In this document: positions 34,063-41,761 of the stretch, piece after piece | Layout: each line of letters opens with the position of its first letter | Numbering within the stretch: position 1 is the first letter of the stretch | From: Chamaesiphon sp. 336R_metabinner_41 | Lineage (GTDB): Bacteria > Cyanobacteriota > Cyanobacteriia > Cyanobacteriales > Chamaesiphonaceae | Direction of reading: 5' to 3' | Length of the DNA: 41,761 bases | Assembly: GCA_025359915.1 (NCBI GenBank) | Contig: JANYDE010000164.1 | Location: forward strand, 1-41,761 | Notes under the pieces: generated by a model | What the model was told of the DNA's origin: nothing | The model's database searches: none | Seen by the model: only the letters and a program-made list of their open reading frames with translations | Position numbers and translations under genes: made by a program

Positions 34063-35073
34063 TTAGAAGCTAATCCCCATCCGTGCTGTAACACCTCTGA
34101 GCGAATGATAACCAACTCCAATGCTGATATTATCTCCAGCCTTATATGCTACCCCGCCACCGACGGCCCCAGTCACATTGGTTTCATCAGTTTGCTTGTA
34201 GAGATCGTTAGTAGCCTGAGACTGCGCAATTCGACCGACATTCTGAAAATATAACCCGACACTCCCATAGACGGATACGCGAGGATCGACATCCAAGAAT
34301 CCGAGCACATCACCACCCCATTGTGAACTGAGTTTCTTGATACCTAGATCGTTGAAGAGAAAATTACTTGGTAGTGAAAAATCATTCACAGTTCCAGGGA
34401 GACTATCTTGGTTGAAAATTCCGGCAATTTCAAACCCGATGTTATTGAATCTGACACCAACACTGGGGGCGACTTTACCATCTTTAAACCCACTGGATAC
34501 TAAGAGGCTAAAGTTAGAATTTTTAGGATCGCGGGCAGCCTCATTTTGACCGATTTGCGGTTGTGGGGGTAACTGTGCTGGTGGATTAATTGCTGGATCT
34601 GTGGTGGTTGGCGTGCTGTAGCTAGGATTGATATTGTAATAAGGAGCCAAAATAATTGGCACAGTGTAGTAAGGAGAGTAAAAAGGATTGTAATAGTAGG
34701 GAGCGCGATTATTTTGTTGGCGTAATCTATTTAATTCAGTGTCAGCTTCACGGACTTTTTGGGGATTACTGCCAGACTCCCGCACTTTATTTATTTGTTC
34801 TCCAACCTGCTGTCTGAGACCCCGATCATTATAGTCATTATCTCGGACTTCCCGCTTCAGGCGTTCTCCTTCTTTGAGCACTCTTTCTGCTTCCCGTTGC
34901 TCCTGAAGTCGTCTCTGGAGGTCTGCATCGGCGGCTTGGGCGATCTTCTGTGATGAGGTACTTGTCACGGCGGGAGCTGGTGCTGGTGATGCCGCAAAAC
35001 TACTTTCGATCGGCATTAATGATAATGTCAATAGGATCGTCCAAGGGAAAGTTCGGGCTGTTTTAAATGACAT
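34063..35073 (-). CDS. Exported coiled-coil plus beta-barrel-like protein
   Basis: 336 aa. Signal peptide (1-27, WTILLTLSLMPIESSFA), then a charged coiled coil (about 45-120, DADLQRRLQEQREAERVLKE ... NKVRESGSNPQKVREADTEL), a Tyr/Pro-rich linker (about 125-180, YYYNPFYSPYYTVP), and a C-terminal region of alternating strands (about 195-336) ending in ARMGISF, with a terminal Phe as in outer-membrane barrels. This looks like a periplasm-spanning, outer-membrane-associated protein, but the family is not known to me. Divergent from the ABC ATPase gene (291-bp gap, no other gene seen). Confidence 0.65.
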   Translation of the reverse strand: MSFKTARTFPWTILLTLSLMPIESSFAASPAPAPAVTSTSSQKIAQAADADLQRRLQEQREAERVLKEGERLKREVRDNDYNDRGLRQQVGEQINKVRESGSNPQKVREADTELNRLRQQNNRAPYYYNPFYSPYYTVPIILAPYYNINPSYSTPTTTDPAINPPAQLPPQPQIGQNEAARDPKNSNFSLLVSSGFKDGKVAPSVGVRFNNIGFEIAGIFNQDSLPGTVNDFSLPSNFLFNDLGIKKLSSQWGGDVLGFLDVDPRVSVYGSVGLYFQNVGRIAQSQATNDLYKQTDETNVTGAVGGGVAYKAGDNISIGVGYHSLRGVTARMGISF

Positions 35074-35364
35074 GGCTCTTTCTAGTAGGCTAACCTATAC
35101 TTAGATATTTAATTGGAGCGGAGTAGTTGATATTATGCTATTACATTCATAATAGTTAAAGTGACTTTTTCTTGCCGTTCAGCGAATCTGCTTAGATCCG
35201 ATACCTGCCGTTAAAACTGAATATTGGAGTTAAAGATTAGCGTAAGATAGAAGCATCCATTAGCAGCCGCACCGCTCCTGTGTGATAGAACGCGGTGTGT
35301 TTGTTGGAGCAGCTTAATCTGTAGCGATACTGCGAATCGATCGATCCTCACCCCTGATTTACCC

Positions 35365-37275
35365 ATGACTAGTCGCAATCCTATCCTTGATGTTCGGAAT
35401 TTACGAGTGGAGTTTCCTAGTGTCAAGCAACCAGTGGTTGATGGTATTTCGTTTACACTTGAGCCGGGGCAAACTTTAGGGATTGTGGGTGAGTCTGGTT
35501 CTGGTAAATCGATTAGTTCCCTGGCGGTAATGGGATTGTTGCCCAATCCAGGTAAGGTTACGCAGGGAGAAGTCTGGTTTCAAGGAAACGGCTCGACATC
35601 GACACAAAATCAGCGGATAGATTTACTGACGTTATCACCTGCGCAACTTTCGAGTTATCGCGGCGAACAAATGGCGATGATTTTTCAGGAGCCAATGAGT
35701 TCGCTCAATCCGGTATTTACGATCGGTTACCAACTGATTGAAGCTATTTTACAACACCAATCTATATCACAGGCTGAAGCTAGGCGGAAGGCAGTTTATA
35801 TTTTACAAGAAGTTAAGCTATTACCCAGTGATGACCGATTGCGACAGCAATATTTAGCGACTTTAAGTCCGGCTATTTCACCGCCAACAGACCGCCAGAT
35901 TAATGATGCCATCAATCAACAGAAATTAAGTTGGCTAGAACGTTATCCCCACCAACTTTCCGGCGGACAATTGCAACGGGTGATGATTGCAATCGCGATC
36001 TCTTGCAATCCGACTTTATTAATAGCTGATGAACCCACCACCGCGCTGGATGTGACTGTTCAAGCAACAATTTTAGAGTTACTTCAAGAGTTACGCGATA
36101 GACGGGAAATGGCAATGATTTTCATCACCCACGATCTGGGCATTATCGCCGAGATTGCCGATGTTGTGGCAGTCATGTATAAAGGTAAAATAGTTGAATC
36201 CAAACCGATTTTAGAATTATTCCAAAACCCCACACACCCATATACTAAAAGCTTACTGGCTTGTCGCCCGCGTCTCGATCGAGATACTAAAATTCTCCCG
36301 ACGATCAAAGACTTTATGGAAGAATATGTTCTCTCCAATGGTCAAATTCAGATCGTTGAAAAACCCCAGCAAACACAGCCAGTCGAGACAAACAATCCTG
36401 TCGAACAACCTAAAATTAAACTACCAAAAATTAGTAACCGACCCGAACCAATATTATCAGTTCGTAATCTCAAAGTTGGCTTTCCTGCTCAAGGCATGTT
36501 TGGAAAAGATCGCAATCAATATACTTGGGCAGTCAATGATATTTCCTTCTCCGTCTATCCAGGCGAAACACTCGGTTTAGTCGGTGAATCCGGCTGTGGC
36601 AAAAGTACCTTAGCACGGACAATTATTAGATTAATCGAACCGCAACAAGGATCGATCGAATTTCAAGGCAAAGATATCACTAAGTTGAAAGGCGAAGCGA
36701 TGCAAATCCTCCGTCGCGATCTCCAAATTATCTTTCAAAATCCCTTCAGTGCCCTCAATCCTCGGATGAATATCGGCGATCTAATTATTGAGCCACTAGT
36801 CATTCATCAAACAATTAAAGGCAAATCTCAACGCGAAGAACGCGCTAGATATTTATTAGAACGAGTTGGTTTAAATCCTAACTATCTCAAATCCTATCCC
36901 CATCAACTCTCTGGCGGTCAACGTCAACGAGTTTGTATCGCTCGCGCTCTAGCTCTCAATCCCAAATTTATCATCTGTGATGAATCGGTATCCGCCTTAG
37001 ATGTCTCCGTTCAAGCACAAGTACTCAATCTACTCAAGGAACTACAAAATGAATTTAATCTTACCTATATCTTCATCTCACACGACTTAGGCGTGGTCAA
37101 GTTTATGAGCGATCGCATTATGGTGATGAATCAAGGTAAGATCGAAGAAATAGACTCCGCCTACGCCATCTACAAATCGCCCCAAACTGACTACACCCGC
37201 AAACTAATCTCCTCGATTCCTCCTGGTACAATCGATCGAATCATTCATCAGCAAAATTCAAGATTAGTGGTTTAG
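35365..37275 (+). CDS. Fused two-NBD oligopeptide-type ABC ATPase
   Basis: 636 aa with two nucleotide-binding domains in one chain, like GsiA or YejF for peptide uptake. NBD1: Walker A GESGSGKS (42-49), Q-loop [12 protein letters not shown], signature LSGGQLQR, Walker [16 protein letters not shown]2 (from about 365): [43 protein letters not shown] (Glu to Ser after the Walker B DE, with catalytic Glu kept). NBD1 has an insertion of about 25 residues before the signature (around residues 165-190). No permease or solute-binding gene is next to it, so its partners are elsewhere. ATG at 35365. Cytoplasmic, membrane-associated. Confidence 0.9.
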   Translation: MTSRNPILDVRNLRVEFPSVKQPVVDGISFTLEPGQTLGIVGESGSGKSISSLAVMGLLPNPGKVTQGEVWFQGNGSTSTQNQRIDLLTLSPAQLSSYRGEQMAMIFQEPMSSLNPVFTIGYQLIEAILQHQSISQAEARRKAVYILQEVKLLPSDDRLRQQYLATLSPAISPPTDRQINDAINQQKLSWLERYPHQLSGGQLQRVMIAIAISCNPTLLIADEPTTALDVTVQATILELLQELRDRREMAMIFITHDLGIIAEIADVVAVMYKGKIVESKPILELFQNPTHPYTKSLLACRPRLDRDTKILPTIKDFMEEYVLSNGQIQIVEKPQQTQPVETNNPVEQPKIKLPKISNRPEPILSVRNLKVGFPAQGMFGKDRNQYTWAVNDISFSVYPGETLGLVGESGCGKSTLARTIIRLIEPQQGSIEFQGKDITKLKGEAMQILRRDLQIIFQNPFSALNPRMNIGDLIIEPLVIHQTIKGKSQREERARYLLERVGLNPNYLKSYPHQLSGGQRQRVCIARALALNPKFIICDESVSALDVSVQAQVLNLLKELQNEFNLTYIFISHDLGVVKFMSDRIMVMNQGKIEEIDSAYAIYKSPQTDYTRKLISSIPPGTIDRIIHQQNSRLVV

Positions 37276-37299
37276 TGGTTTATCGAATAAGTAATAAAT

Positions 37300-37352
37300 C
37301 CCCTTTACCCTTTCCCCTTTACCCTTTCCCCTCCTCCCTCCCCCCCCCTCCT
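37300..37352. repeat. C-rich STRR forming the hisG leader
   Basis: Units CCCCTTTACCCTTT repeated, then CCTCCTCCCTCCCCCCCCTC just before ATG 37355. The first part matches the minus strand of the 17690-17745 array over 25 bp. No Shine-Dalgarno sequence can exist in this pyrimidine-only leader, unless translation is leaderless. Confidence 0.85.
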
Positions 37353-37354
37353 CG

Positions 37355-37996
37355 ATGATTACCGTAGCCTTACCCAAAGGTGGATTACTAAAAGATTGTA
37401 TCGGGCTATTTCAGTCCGTTGGTTTAGACTTTAGTGCCTTCCTCGATAAAAATAATCGCCAACTCGAAATCACAGATCCTACCAATCGAGCTAGAGCATT
37501 GCTCGTTCGCAACCATGATGTCCCCGTCTATGTCGAATATGGACAAGCCCAACTAGGCATCGTCGGTTATGACGTATTGCGGGAAAAAACGCCTCAAGTC
37601 GCGCAATTAGTCGATCTCAAATTTGGCGGCTGTCGGTTATCTGTTGCCGTGAGAGCCGATAGTCCCTATCGGAATACTTTAGATTTACCCGCACATGGTC
37701 GAGTTGCTTCGACATTTGTGCATTGTGCGCGAGAATACTTTGATAGCATCGATTTACCGATCGAGATTGTCCCCCTATCTGGTTCCGTCGAACTAGGGCC
37801 AATCACTGGCATGTCTGAAGCAATTGTCGATTTAGTCTCAACTGGTAAAACATTGCAGCAGAATGGGCTAATCGAGATTGAGACCCTCTTCTACAGCAGC
37901 GCGAGGCTAATCGCTCATCCACTTAGTTATCGCATCGATAGGGACGATTTGAGCGAGTTGGTTGCCGAGATTCGTTCCAATATATTGGTAGCTTAA
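37355..37996 (+). CDS. hisG: ATP phosphoribosyltransferase, short form
   Basis: 213 aa, first step of histidine biosynthesis (ATP plus PRPP). It is the short HisG lacking the C-terminal regulatory domain, which needs HisZ to be active; hisZ is not in this window. Motifs: [56 protein letters not shown] and the PRPP loop [21 protein letters not shown] at 37355, immediately after a C-rich repeat with no ribosome site. Stop 9 bp from that of the convergent unknown gene. Confidence 0.94.
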   Translation: MITVALPKGGLLKDCIGLFQSVGLDFSAFLDKNNRQLEITDPTNRARALLVRNHDVPVYVEYGQAQLGIVGYDVLREKTPQVAQLVDLKFGGCRLSVAVRADSPYRNTLDLPAHGRVASTFVHCAREYFDSIDLPIEIVPLSGSVELGPITGMSEAIVDLVSTGKTLQQNGLIEIETLFYSSARLIAHPLSYRIDRDDLSELVAEIRSNILVA

Positions 37997-38005
37997 TCAG
38001 CTCAT

Positions 38006-38593
38006 TTAAGGAGCACTACTACAGGGTAGTTTGGCGGGGTAGCTAATGGCAAATTGAGCGATGAGAATAGTTAATTTGGCGCGTTCTAGCTCGGACAATT
38101 CTGTCCATCCCACATCTTTGACATTATCTAGATGAGGATTACCGCGCATCGCATAGGCGTAGGGACGAGCCATCACTAACAAATCATCAGTTGCCCAATT
38201 TGGTAATAAATCCTGAACCGATTGGACTAAATGATCGATCGGTTCGAGATTACTTGCTGCTAAACTAGTCACGTTCGCCGCAATTTGGGATAGCCACTGT
38301 TGGGGGACTCTAGTACCAAATTTCTCGATGAGTGCGGCAATTGGACTTAGCTCTGGTTCGGGATGGGGTGCATTTTCCCAACAAGATTGGATTTTCGCCA
38401 GGAACGATCGAGATCTCTGCCCAATTTCTACGTCTGACCAATCATCTAGGCTAAAATGATGATCGGATTCAAGATAGTAATCGGCGGTGTCTGGCTCGGC
38501 AGGATTCCACGGATAGTTGATGGTAGGCTCGGCAAGGAGGCTGTCGATTAATTCAGATTGGGCTTCTGATGAGTTGTCGAGATTAAGTGACAT
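38006..38593 (-). CDS. Acidic hypothetical protein
   Basis: 195 aa, soluble and acidic with an N-terminal disordered part (residues 1-55, rich in Asp/Glu/Pro/Tyr) and a helical C-terminal domain (about 70-195, IAALIEKFGTRVPQQWLSQI, LVMARPYAYAMRG, ELERAKLTILIAQFAISYPA). I do not recognise the family. It ends 9 bp from the hisG stop and has no neighbour that hints at function. Start ATG at 38593. Confidence 0.6.
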   Translation of the reverse strand: MSLNLDNSSEAQSELIDSLLAEPTINYPWNPAEPDTADYYLESDHHFSLDDWSDVEIGQRSRSFLAKIQSCWENAPHPEPELSPIAALIEKFGTRVPQQWLSQIAANVTSLAASNLEPIDHLVQSVQDLLPNWATDDLLVMARPYAYAMRGNPHLDNVKDVGWTELSELERAKLTILIAQFAISYPAKLPCSSAP

Positions 38594-38753
38594 GTGTTTG
38601 CTCCTTGCCTATACAAGATCGATTGCTGTGTAACGTAATAACTGATAGCAACTTTGCGATCGTCAAGTTGATTTAGGTGTTATTAGGTTCTGTGATTAGC
38701 TACATTTTATCAGCGTCTGATTCCGAAAAAATCAAAAAATCGGCAGAGATAGT

Positions 38754-38795
38754 CAACAAAATAGGGGCAATTCGTCAATTGCGCCTATTTTGTTG
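38754..38795 (-). terminator. Intrinsic terminator of the LTxxQ gene
   Basis: CAACAAAATAGGGGCAATT (38754-38772) and AATTGCGCCTATTTTGTTG (38777-38795) pair over 19 positions with one mismatch and a 4-nt loop. On the minus strand the stem is followed a few bases on by GATTTTTTGATTTTTT (complement of 38725-38740). It lies just after the Spy-like gene. Confidence 0.8.
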
Positions 38796-38810
38796 CAGCT
38801 AGTCGTAGCA

Positions 38811-39542
38811 CTAGATTTCGCTGTGTCCTTTGTGGTGCTTACCAGGCTCAAATTTCGATCGTTGTGCTGGTGTCAAAATAGCCTTAAATTGTTCGCTATT
38901 AGCTTGGTGAATGGCTTTGATTTTAGCTTTTTGATCGGCGGTGAGATTTATGCTCTTCCAGGCATCTTTCATTCCCATTTTTTCACCGCGTATGGCTTGG
39001 GATTTTTGACGTTGTGCGGCAGTCAATACAGCATCCATTTGAGTGTCAGTATTGATTTTGAGCGTCTCTAATTTGGTTTTTTGCGCTGGCGAAAAGTTGA
39101 GTCTGTTCAGACGTGCTGTCCAGCTACTGTTGTCACGATTAGCTCGATCTTGTTTGATTATATCCTTTTGTGCGGGAGTGAGAATTGCGTTAAACTGTTG
39201 TCGATCGGCTTGATGAATAGCCTTCATTTTTGCTTTTTGATCTGCGCTGAGTTTCAGCGTTTCATGAGCCTGTTGTCTGGCTTGATGTTGACTTTCAATT
39301 TGTTTGAATTTGGGCAGTTGTTCGGGGGTGAGAACTTGCTCGATCTGGGTATTTACAGATTGGCGCAGTTGCTCCATTTTGGTCTTTTGTTCGGCAGTGA
39401 GTGTGAGTTTTCCGCCGCGTTCCATTCTGGCTTCGGCAATTTGTCCGCGAACGTGAAGGGGGTTCGCTTGAGCAACAAGTCCGATGGTTGGGATCGTGAG
39501 CACGATCGACAGAATGGATAATGATTTAGCTAGCTTGTTCAC
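38811..39542 (-). CDS. Spy/CpxP-like LTxxQ periplasmic protein
   Basis: 243 aa. Signal peptide (KSLSILSIVLTIPTIGLVAQA), then about 215 residues of helix with eight motifs of the LTxxQ type: LTAEQ, LTPEQ, LSADQ, LTPAQ, FSPAQ, LTAAQ, LTADQ and LTPAQ. They are arranged as a repeated pair, suggesting tandem duplication of a Spy-like unit (about 90-100 aa). Spy/CpxP proteins are periplasmic chaperones or sensors of envelope stress; cyanobacterial LTxxQ proteins are common but rarely studied. Rich in Lys, Gln and Ala, few aromatics. Followed by its own terminator (38754-38795); upstream 155 bp holds no other gene. Confidence 0.8.
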   Translation of the reverse strand: MNKLAKSLSILSIVLTIPTIGLVAQANPLHVRGQIAEARMERGGKLTLTAEQKTKMEQLRQSVNTQIEQVLTPEQLPKFKQIESQHQARQQAHETLKLSADQKAKMKAIHQADRQQFNAILTPAQKDIIKQDRANRDNSSWTARLNRLNFSPAQKTKLETLKINTDTQMDAVLTAAQRQKSQAIRGEKMGMKDAWKSINLTADQKAKIKAIHQANSEQFKAILTPAQRSKFEPGKHHKGHSEI

Positions 39543-39697
39543 AGGTTTGGTGTTTAGGTAGTTTAGTTAAAAGATTGTCTTCCGAGTCAAAGTTGCTGGC
39601 TTAACTCCTAGTTATATGATTTGGGAAGTCGGGTTAAAGTTCCTGAATTCTTTTTTTAGATTCAGTAAAGCCCCATCAATTATTAATTAATCTCCGA

Positions 39698-41524
39698 TTA
39701 TCCAGTAAACAATTCACAGGCAATATATATAGATGTAGATTGGACTGATTCAAATAACTTTGCCCAACCCCAATCATCGATCTGTTCGACACATTCCTGA
39801 TATTTTTCGGCATCGACAGGGATTAAAGCTGTGATCATTTCGATCGAGACTTGGCTCAATATTTCGGCAATCGCATTAGCTCCGACTAAATCGCCACCTT
39901 TAACTAATTTACTCTTCTTGGCGACTGCCTGACAAGCCGCTCGAATCGCCTGTGCAGCCGCTTGTTTGTCTTTTACGTCATTGCTAGCCAAGCGGGGAAA
40001 ATAACGCTCGATCGAGTCCCATTCAGGGCGGAGATTGCGAATTAATAGTTCGACAGTATGTAGATATGTGGCTAAGTCGATAATCAGATCTGTCGCTTTT
40101 GCCTGTCTGGAGAGAAACATCCCTCCAGCGAGTACTAATTGGGGCGATGTGTAATTAAAAGCATCGCCGACTTCGCCCCATTTCTGATACAAATTTGCAG
40201 TGCTTAATTGCTGGTAGCTAGGATCTACTTGTAATGACAGACTAATGGGAAAATAACTGACAATCAGATCTATCTCTAATTGTTCGGTCAGAATTTGAGT
40301 GCGGTTTAAGTTGTATCGATCGGGGGTATTAATTTTGGCATCAGCTAATTTTTGGCGGAGTCTGTCTGCAAGAGCATCGAGAATTTTCTCACCATAAGTA
40401 TGCGGTTCAATCCCAATGCTCAAATCGGTCAATGGCTTCTCCTCGATCGCCATTTTTTGGTATAATTCGCCGAACTTATTTCCGCCTTGTGTTAGGGTAA
40501 TGAAGGGGATCGAATAATTATGTTTATCATCGTCGGGCAAGGGAAATTCATCACCCCACATCGTAAATAATAATGGTGGACTCCAATATTCATTTTGCAG
40601 TTCTCTGGCGATCGATTTAATGGCAACTGGACACCAAGCACTTTCACCCAAATGGCTGCCAACTTGTTCGATTTCTACATCCCAACAATAAGCTAGTAGC
40701 TCGTCAGCGATCCCAAATGGATATGGTAATCCCGCCATTTGCCCGATTTGAGTATTGACATCGATATATAGATCTCGCTTCGGTAGAGCTTTTTTCATCT
40801 CTCGATCTTGAATGGCAATGCGATCGAGCAATTCTTTGCGATTTTGAGATTTAAAGAACCAGAGCGGATATAATGAACCGATCGCCGTCGTGACAATTTG
40901 GACGTATCGATCGGTATCTAGATAAATAACTCTCTGAATAAATGACTCGCGATCTTCGCCTGTCATTTCTGCTCGTGGTGGTTCAATTCCCACCCACAGA
41001 TCTTTAATCTGAGCTAGATTTTCTCGAGTACTAAAATTTTCCCAACCACCATTGAGTGCGACTAATTGAATCGCGTAATCTCCCCACTGTTCTAGATAGC
41101 GATCGTACTTACTATCCTTCTTGCCGCGTCTAGCTTCAGGCTCGATCGTTCGGTGTTTTTCGATCGCCATATCTAGTAGTTTATTCAATCGTTGCAGTAG
41201 ATTATTTGGCGCATCTAAACCATAGAAACTCCGACACTGATAAATAGAATTAATCGGGCTTTCACCTTTATCTACCGACTTCCCACAAAACCAAATTTCC
41301 CACGCTTTCTTACTAATTCCCACCACTGGCTCGCGCTCTATCTCACCCCTTGGTTTGGCAAACAGGCTACCCAGTTGTAAATCGGCTACCAACTGCTTAA
41401 CAGGGTATCGATGCTCTTTCCCCCCTAACTCTCTCAATTGAGCCAGTACAACCATCCAGCGCAGGTGATCCGCCAATAATTTTGGCACTTGCATCGACTG
41501 GCTTTGATTGATAGTTACTGACAT
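39698..41524 (-). CDS. Unrecognised 608-aa protein
   Basis: 608 aa, soluble, without signal peptide or membrane helix. I can see no P-loop or known catalytic signature. Features: an N-terminal helical part (LLADHLRWMVVLAQLRELGG), a segment rich in Trp and charged residues (KKAWEIWFCGKSVD), DLYIDVNTQIGQMAGLPYPF near the middle, IPFITLTQGGNKFGELYQKM, and a C-terminal alpha-helical part (ELLIRNLRPEWDSIERYFPR, then a Lys/Ala-rich helix). Start at ATG 41524. Lies next to repeat and possible IS-end sequence at the right edge, so it may belong to a mobile or variable region. Confidence 0.5.
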   Translation of the reverse strand: MSVTINQSQSMQVPKLLADHLRWMVVLAQLRELGGKEHRYPVKQLVADLQLGSLFAKPRGEIEREPVVGISKKAWEIWFCGKSVDKGESPINSIYQCRSFYGLDAPNNLLQRLNKLLDMAIEKHRTIEPEARRGKKDSKYDRYLEQWGDYAIQLVALNGGWENFSTRENLAQIKDLWVGIEPPRAEMTGEDRESFIQRVIYLDTDRYVQIVTTAIGSLYPLWFFKSQNRKELLDRIAIQDREMKKALPKRDLYIDVNTQIGQMAGLPYPFGIADELLAYCWDVEIEQVGSHLGESAWCPVAIKSIARELQNEYWSPPLLFTMWGDEFPLPDDDKHNYSIPFITLTQGGNKFGELYQKMAIEEKPLTDLSIGIEPHTYGEKILDALADRLRQKLADAKINTPDRYNLNRTQILTEQLEIDLIVSYFPISLSLQVDPSYQQLSTANLYQKWGEVGDAFNYTSPQLVLAGGMFLSRQAKATDLIIDLATYLHTVELLIRNLRPEWDSIERYFPRLASNDVKDKQAAAQAIRAACQAVAKKSKLVKGGDLVGANAIAEILSQVSIEMITALIPVDAEKYQECVEQIDDWGWAKLFESVQSTSIYIACELFTG

Positions 41525-41584
41525 CGGAATTTTTTATTGTTGACGACTGCTGACAGATTATAAAACATCCAAGCTGTTATATCT

Positions 41585-41605
41585 CCGACTGTTCTAAGAA
41601 GTCGG
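41585..41605. repeat. REP-like hairpin (CCGACT ... AGTCGG)
   Basis: CCGACT (41585-41590) pairs with AGTCGG (41600-41605) across a 9-nt loop. It resembles the CTCCGACTTCT...AGAAGTCGG palindromes that are common in cyanobacterial spacers. Confidence 0.45.
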
Positions 41606-41623
41606 GAATATGCTACATATATA

Positions 41624-41640
41624 GGGCTTGCTGAATAAGT
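41624..41640 (+). mobile_element. Possible insertion-sequence terminus
   Basis: GGGCTTGCTGAATAAGT looks like the ends of several cyanobacterial insertion sequences. No transposase or opposite end is visible within the window; the other end could lie right of position 41761. Confidence 0.35.
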
Positions 41641-41652
41641 CAATAAAATGGC

Positions 41653-41678
41653 ATTCAATTCGATCGATCGAATTGAAT
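41653..41678. repeat. 26-bp perfect palindrome on a CGATCGATCG core
   Basis: ATTCAATT plus CGATCGATCG plus AATTGAAT is fully self-complementary over 26 bp. It directly follows the IS-end-like word and could be an extended HIP1-type site or part of the element end. Confidence 0.7.
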
Positions 41679-41761
41679 CCATCAGCAATTAGGAGCCGAT
41701 CGGCATCAGTTATAATTTTTATTAATCATCCAAACTCAAATATCACAAAAAAAGTGTCGAT

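Overview
The window is a stretch of cyanobacterial chromosome. Evidence for this includes a CRR7-type NDH-1 factor, a DUF2854 thylakoid-type protein, a DUF3143 protein, many CGATCGAT/GCGATCGC (HIP1-like) palindromes, and several families of 7- and 8-bp short tandem repeats in the intergenic regions. The dense GATCGATC motifs and the moderate AT content would suit a Chamaesiphon-like unicellular or colonial cyanobacterium, but that placement is a guess. I saw no tRNA, rRNA, CRISPR array or complete transposase gene.

Layout, left to right. 1-9.5 kb: glycerate 2-kinase, an HTH plus AAA-like ATPase, a seven-repeat FG-GAP/DUF4114 surface-type protein, a giant STAND NTPase with 14 WD40 repeats, then about 690 bp of gene-free DNA holding a nested palindromic MITE-like element. 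9.5-14.5 kb: a fusion of a GspE/PilB-like secretion ATPase, with altered catalytic motifs, to a C-terminal GrpE domain; a cupin-like protein; a PadR regulator divergent from a DUF4188 gene with two copies of a palindromic operator between them; and a D-Ala-D-Ala ligase. 14.6-18.9 kb: lambda-lysozyme-like muramidase, EndoU-like nuclease, a dihydrolipoamide/mercuric-reductase-like flavoprotein lacking its redox cysteines, a creatininase-family hydrolase and a small exported protein. 19-25.8 kb: an FtsL-like bitopic protein, MobA, DUF3143, an LEA-like lipoprotein, CysQ, an exported protein, an SDR, SelO, CRR7 and DUF2854. 26-32 kb: a long ankyrin protein, then a cobalamin riboswitch driving cbiMNQO (cobalt ECF transporter). 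32-41.7 kb: TrmJ, a 46-aa DUF2256 zinc-ribbon protein, a methyltransferase, a barrel-like outer-membrane protein, a fused two-NBD oligopeptide ABC ATPase, short-form HisG, an unknown protein, a Spy/LTxxQ protein with eight motifs, a 608-aa unknown, and at the right edge a REP-like hairpin, a possible IS terminus and a 26-bp perfect palindrome.

Most genes are singletons or pairs facing either way; the one clear operon is riboswitch-cbiM-cbiN-cbiQ-cbiO, where genes overlap. The most unusual items are the pseudo-GspE/GrpE fusion, the ankyrin protein's four spaced E-T-Y-x-x-D-L motifs, the cysteine-less flavoprotein next to an EndoU nuclease, and the way short tandem repeats run into the start or stop codons of at least six genes.
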